Source: Silene conica (taxonomy: Eukaryota > Streptophyta > Magnoliopsida > Caryophyllales > Caryophyllaceae). Taken from it: DNA of 64,000 nt. Below are positions 58,776-64,000 of the stretch, piece after piece (position 1 is the first letter of the stretch; each line of letters opens with the position of its first letter). The position numbers and the translations under genes were made by a program. The stretch lies in assembly GCA_029255685.2 (NCBI GenBank), contig CM055319.2, forward strand, positions 15,656,247 through 15,720,246, written 5' to 3'. Under the pieces are notes generated by a model, which searched no databases, had not been told where the DNA came from, and saw only the letters and a program-made list of their open reading frames with translations.

Positions 58776-59744
58776 TCATAATACGTTAGTTGAGATTAAC
58801 ACAAAATAGAGATAGTTATCATACCAACTTGGAAGAATCTTCCCAGCTTTGAGATCGCTGAGATATCTGGAACAATTCCTCTTCTTATGTCCTTTATTAT
58901 TACAATAAAAGCACCTGGCTCCTTGAGGAGCGCTCATGTTGGGATCTGATGTACTTGCCTCTGAAGACACATTCTTTAAACCTTTGGAAGGTTGCCTCCC
59001 CTTAGCCCTACCCTTCCTATTGAACTTTCCTTTGCCCTTAACATTTATATAGAGCTCATCCTTAGGGGAACTAACATTTAGGTCCATATCCCTTTCTACT
59101 TGCACGATCATATTGTGCAGTTCATCGAGAGAGATGTCTTGGTTCCTTATGTTGAAATTCATCCGGAATTGTACATAAGTCTTCACCTTAGACAAGGAGT
59201 GGAGGATTCTGTCAATCACAAGTTCCTTAGGAATGTCCACTTGATTCATCCTTAGGGTTTCTACATGCTCAATCATCTTGAGTACATGTGGGCTAACCTT
59301 TTGCCCCTCCTTAAGGTTGAGATCAAAGAAAGCCGATACTGCCCCATATTGGACAATTCTCGAAGCCTTTGAGAACATTGTCAGAAGCCTGCAATAGATC
59401 TCATAAGCTGTGCCAATCTTTAGGGCAATCTTTTGGAGTTCCGGCTCCATCGAGAGGATCAAAACATTTTTCAATTCCCAAGACTCCTTGTGATAAGAAT
59501 CATAAGGTCGTCTTGCCGCGGCGGTGGCATTTTCAGCAGGTTTGGGAGGTGATGCTTCAATAAGGAATTCGGTCTTACCGTCACCTTGTGCCGCCAACAA
59601 CAGTTGGGCATCCCAATCGGCAAAGTTTGCCCCATTCTCTTTTAGTTTACAACGATCCGTGAAGGATTGTAACCATGAAGTGTTTGTAGTAGTGGAAGTA
59701 GCCATGATTGATATTGATACGAAGACTACAAAATTTTTAAACAT
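58776..59744 (-). CDS. Copia Gag, 322 aa
   Basis: Intact frame with a more likely start at MATSTTTNTSWLQSFTDRCK, 14 codons inside the longest reading (about 59703). It has the UBN2/copia Gag region (SYHKESWELKNVLILSMEPE, EIYCRLLTMF, LKEGQKVSPHVLKMIEHVET, LSKVKTYVQFRMNF), a basic stretch KGKGKFNRKGRAKGRQ and one zinc knuckle CFYCNNKGHKKRNC near the C-terminus. It should form particles and bind RNA. It ends shortly after the knuckle; protease and pol do not follow. An intact Gag in an otherwise empty element hints at selection or youth. Confidence 0.85.
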   Translation of the reverse strand: MFKNFVVFVSISIMATSTTTNTSWLQSFTDRCKLKENGANFADWDAQLLLAAQGDGKTEFLIEASPPKPAENATAAARRPYDSYHKESWELKNVLILSMEPELQKIALKIGTAYEIYCRLLTMFSKASRIVQYGAVSAFFDLNLKEGQKVSPHVLKMIEHVETLRMNQVDIPKELVIDRILHSLSKVKTYVQFRMNFNIRNQDISLDELHNMIVQVERDMDLNVSSPKDELYINVKGKGKFNRKGRAKGRQPSKGLKNVSSEASTSDPNMSAPQGARCFYCNNKGHKKRNCSRYLSDLKAGKILPSWYDNYLYFVLISTNVL

Positions 59745-62204
59745 ATGAAGAAATTAAATGCTAATCGTTTTAATTTTCATTTTAACTTGTAAACATATTT
59801 ACTAAGTTGATGCATCTATAAAATGACCTCCATCCAATTTTATAAATGATTCCAAGACCCAAACCCATACTATCGAAATCGTGAACCACTGGAACTCCAA
59901 CCCAATGATATGGTTTGGTGGGTTAAATTAAACCGGTTCTACCCTAGAACTCTTGGTTGATGATAAATCATTATTTATTCATCTTAGCCCGGAACACATT
60001 GACCACTGGTCCTCTACACTTCCGTTGAGTACAAACCAAATTTCAAATGCATCGGGATGCGATCCGCCCACTGGACTGAATCCATCCCATCGCCCCACTT
60101 ATCCTACGTAATGGGGTTCATACTGCCCACTGGACTAGCACCACCCCACGAAATAGAAGCTCATGGGTTCTACTATTTGGTAAGGCTAATTCTCAATTGT
60201 TTTTGTTTAATATAGAGGTCTTGTCAATTTATTATCCATCTCCTTTAAGCGAATTAAATTGGTGAACTCGATAATTATAATTGAGACGGTCGTTTTTAAC
60301 GATCTAAACTAACATGCATGTTTATGGCGATTTGGCTATGCATGCAAACATATTAAAATGCAAAAGTAAAAGCAATAAAGCAATAAAATCCTAGTATGGC
60401 CTTCCTAGTAATAGTAAAAACTAATTAACTATTACAAATTCGGAAACCAACTCCTTGGTCCCTTGAACTTCATTGGCACGCCATCCAAGAAAACACCGTC
60501 TTGCCGGAACTCCTTTCCGTATGGCACCGTCTTTTGGATCTTCGGAATTACAATAAAATAATACAACTATTCTATTGTAAAACTGAAAATTAAATTTAAA
60601 TTACAAACCCGTGATACGAGATCACATAAATTACAACCGAATCAATATTCCCTTTCATTACGGGTAATATTGATTAAAACTAAGGCCATACTAAGAAAAA
60701 TTACATAATTCCAAATTATATAAATAACATTCAAAATATGACATTCATATTAAATAAATTGCAATAAATAAAATATGTATGCACATGCTCAATTTTTAAT
60801 GCCAAATCGCCTTATGGGAGCAAATATCTCATATTTGTTTACGGTTCTTACGGATATGCGCGATTTTAACTATTAAAATCATCCAAAATTACATAAATCT
60901 CATTTATGTCCAAGTTAATCATCCTAACTTACTTTAGGAATCAATATTTAGTCTCTACTAATATTTGATCATGATCTAACTTGATTTTGCATTATTGTTC
61001 ATAAATTACTTGTATTTTCGGGAAAAATAAACAAAATATGGCCAAATGAGTCAATAAAATTCGAAATTTAAAATTCAAAAATTTTAAACTTTCTGGAAAT
61101 TTTCTAAAATTTCAGAAATTATTAAAATGGTCTTTTGCAATTATTTATGGCTTATTTCTTAAATAAATCGTATAAAAGCCGTTTTTATGGTTTAAAATCC
61201 GATTTAAATTATAAAAACTTGCAATAAAATGCTATAAATTTTTAGTCATCCTAAAGTACATATTAGAATCTGAAAATGACCAAAAATTACAGACCATACT
61301 CGAAATTTTATTTTTCCGACTCACAAATTACGATTATTAACTAATTAACTCATTAAAATTAATAATCATAAAAACAGAAACTTTTTTACATCTAACTTTT
61401 AGATCTGATGTTCCTATCATATAAGACATCTATGGGTAAAATTTCATGCCATAATATTAAGATTAACTATTTTTTAACACAACAAGTCACTATTTCTCCG
61501 ATTTTAACCATTAAAATCATAAATCATGCATCACTTGAGAATAAATTCCCAAAACTTACATACATACTGTAAATATTGCATGTGACATTGTGTAAAGTTT
61601 TTATGGCAAAATTCCAACTATAACTATTAAAGTCGAATTTAAGTCACTATTAATCCGATTTTTACTATAAAAATCATTAATCATGCAAAATAATTCCAAT
61701 AATTTCGAAAATTCATACAGGAACTTTATATATTGCATGTGACCTCTCATAAAATTTTTAAGGTTAAATTCGAAATATAACCTTATATACCCATTTTTAC
61801 TCATATTATGACTATTTATCTCATAAAATTCATAATCCATGCATATTAACTCCATTTCTTATGAAAAATCATATACAATATATTAAATATGCATGTGAGA
61901 ACATATCAAAAAATCTCGGCCAGAAACTATTTTTAGCTATTTTTCCCATTAATTGTTGTTTAAAACCGATTTAAACTACAAAATATACAAATAAATATAA
62001 AAAATGAACAATAAAAATCCATAAAATTATTTTTATGTCCTAAAACCATTTTAGAAACAGAAACTTTAACATGCAAAATTATTTTGTGATTTATCATAAT
62101 AAATCAAAACATTTCGAAAAATTTCGAAATATATGTTAAACCGATTTTAACATAAATCATGAATCCGATCATGCATGCAACAACCGTAATGCTCTGATAC
62201 CAAT
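59745..62204 (-). other. 5' leader of copia element
   Basis: 2.4 kb of AT-rich sequence between primer site and gag. Four CCACTGG motifs lie near 59887-60135. No open frame with recognised similarity. Confidence 0.6.
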
Positions 62205-63503
62205 TGTTGGAAACTAAGTTCCACATTTTATACTCATATCTAATGTGAGTTTTGTTTCTTTAAGTTTAGTCATAAAAACTTAAATGGATCTTATGCATGC
62301 AAGATGATATCATAAGATGAGATAGTCCTTACATTGGTTTTAGAAGGTTTATACTCAATAATCACCTATTACTTGAGTCTTCAAGCCACCGAAATTACCC
62401 TTGAACGATCTAACAAAAATCGTCTCCTAAAGGTGCGTATCAAGGACCCGATCTCAAACTATTACTAATTTTGTTACTAGAAAATTAGTATAAGTATACT
62501 AGAAATAATAACAATAATATTACTCTTAATATTATTAGTATAGGAAATAATAATCTCCTTTGTAAAACTATTTTACTAGAAAACTAGTGAGAATGATGCT
62601 TTAGTTTGTGATGGGAATAAGCATACACATGATGCTTATCAAAAACTAGTGACAATATGAGGTATGTGTTGGTGTATATAAAGAGCAAAGGTGAGCTCTT
62701 CTTTGATGTTTTGGCCGGCCAAAGGCCTTCAAAATGAAGCCAATGCATGCCTCTTACTCTTACACAAAAGCATACAATATGCCTTACACCTAAGGCTAGG
62801 CATGTAAGCTTTTGCATAATGTGTAAGAGTAGCTTATCACAACAACACACTACCTCACTAACACACTTCACACGGTCAAATGTGGTCTAATATGGACCCA
62901 TTTTATCTTTGTCAATTGTGTTAATTTGTAACATGTCACACATGTCTCATAACACATGACCCAATTTGTTAATTGTGCAATTTTAACTATTAAAATTCAT
63001 AATTTACAAATTTAATTACATTTAAATAAATATACTAATAATTCGAAATTATTTTCGTAAAAATGTAATGTCATAATTTAATTACAACTCTTTGTAATTT
63101 TATGATCAACCGTGTTCATTCTCAATTTAATCGTTTCCTAAACGAATAAATAAAACCGAGTAATAAAACAATTTTATTACCTTGACTTTTATTATTATTA
63201 TAATCCCATTATAAAAATATTCGTCATATAAAATTATTTCCAAAATTTCCAGTTATTAATTAATTTGTATCCAATACAATATTAATTAATTATTCCATTG
63301 AGACGGAATTCCCTAAAGATATGACCTTAAGGGATCAACTGATCACCACCATCATATGACGATAATGTCAAACTCTAGACAGCCAATCATTATCGATAAA
63401 TGTTGATCAGTCGACTTTAAAAGAGTAACACTCCCAGTTGTGTTTCATTCAAATGAGTTTTAATTTCGTCAACACACTATTGTCGAGGACACTTCCTCCA
63501 ACA
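62205..63503 (-). repeat. 5' LTR of copia element, shared with the next unit
   Basis: Near-duplicate of 54177-55477. The primer site on its inner side fits a 5' LTR, and the purine tract on its outer side fits a 3' LTR, so it serves two adjacent units. Confidence 0.88.
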
Positions 63504-64000
63504 ATCTCCCACTTGTCCGAGACAAGTGTGTGTTACCAATTCTCTTGCCCTATTACTATCTCCCACTCAATGCATGGCGTCCTCTCAGGTCGTGCCGGCA
63601 ATTGATTAAAATCTAGAGTGGTTTATCTCGATCTGGAGTTTATAACTACTGACCGGAATTATCTACCATAGATACCTTCCGAGCGTGGCCACGCATTTCT
63701 AGTTATTATTCTCCTCGAGTGGCCTAGAGATATTTCTCAACCCTGACAAGGGGTGGACAATTCCTAATCGACTTATTCCTTCCGGCTGGCCATAGTCCAT
63801 CATAACCCAAAATATGTCCTTATAAACCCCAGTTACGAAGGTGTTAGGACATAAATCAAAGTTAATCTGAAAACTATGCCACCTCAGAGAACAGTCATTA
63901 GTCCAAGAACTGACTCATGTGAAACACGATAGATGCTCCCGCCACGACCAGGCAGTCTTTCAATAAGAGTACGCCAGAGCTCTATCAGCGGTCATTTGCC
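63504..64000 (-). mobile_element. Internal 3' end of a second copia unit
   Basis: Matches 55478-55980 from the purine tract to the window edge. It shows that another copy of the internal domain continues to the right. Confidence 0.88.

Larger units (their letters stand above)
54177..63503 (-). mobile_element. Gag-only copia element
   Basis: LTRs 54177-55477 (3') and 62205-63503 (5'), about 1.3 kb, starting TGTTGGAGGAAG and ending TTTCCAACA in the minus sense. The primer site TTGGTATCAGAGC lies just inside the 5' LTR (62191-62203) and a GTGGGAGATTG purine tract inside the 3' LTR. The internal domain is 6.7 kb but contains only gag; no RT or integrase was seen. The 5' LTR is followed outward at 63504-64000 by a copy of the internal 3' end instead of host DNA. 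Confidence 0.88.

Overview
The window reads as nuclear DNA of a flowering plant, probably a eudicot. The support is F-box/FBA genes, an EPF-type C2H2 zinc-finger gene (QALGGH core), a terpene synthase with canonical plant splice sites, and many plant LTR retrotransposons primed by initiator-Met tRNA. Order or genus cannot be fixed from sequence alone. No rRNA or tRNA gene, CRISPR array or prokaryotic operon was found.

Layout. 0.8-5.6 kb holds a decayed F-box cluster arranged as a large imperfect palindrome. 5.6-12.0 kb holds four tandem units of about 1.2-1.8 kb. Three of them carry, and the fourth begins inside, the promoter and first coding part of a zinc-finger gene; one contains a broken Cassandra element with 5S-like sequence. 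12.35-35.6 kb is that zinc-finger gene split in two by a four-level nest: a hAT transposon (8-bp target duplication CTCTTGAT) is in the coding region; a gypsy solo LTR (TSD GCCGT) is in the hAT; a gag-only gypsy element on the minus strand is in the solo LTR; and a full-length plus-strand gypsy element with a 1435-residue polyprotein (TSD GAGCC) is in the 5' LTR of the gag-only element. 36.1-37.3 kb is a second copy of the hAT family.

37.55-39.69 kb carries exons 2-7 of a terpene synthase; exon 1 was not found. A very young 1.1-kb LTR element sits 18 bp past its stop codon, followed by a non-autonomous copia element. 43.7-52.3 kb is a degenerate gypsy element invaded by a CACTA-like transposon that has captured pieces of a myosin XI gene and a receptor-like kinase gene, and by a complete TRIM whose empty site survives in the other LTR. 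52.6-54.1 kb is another solo LTR. 54.2 kb to the end is a gag-only copia element whose right-hand LTR is followed by a second internal domain, so at least two units share an LTR.

The strongest unexplained signal is inside the gypsy LTRs. One family carries about ten consecutive hairpins with a shared loop core (ATGCCTTAAGCTGGCCTCTG) but a different, mutually complementary stem in each, including G.T wobble pairs. A sister family shows the same architecture with a different loop (CCTAATCC). This looks like stem covariation in a repeat array and is not accounted for by standard LTR functions.
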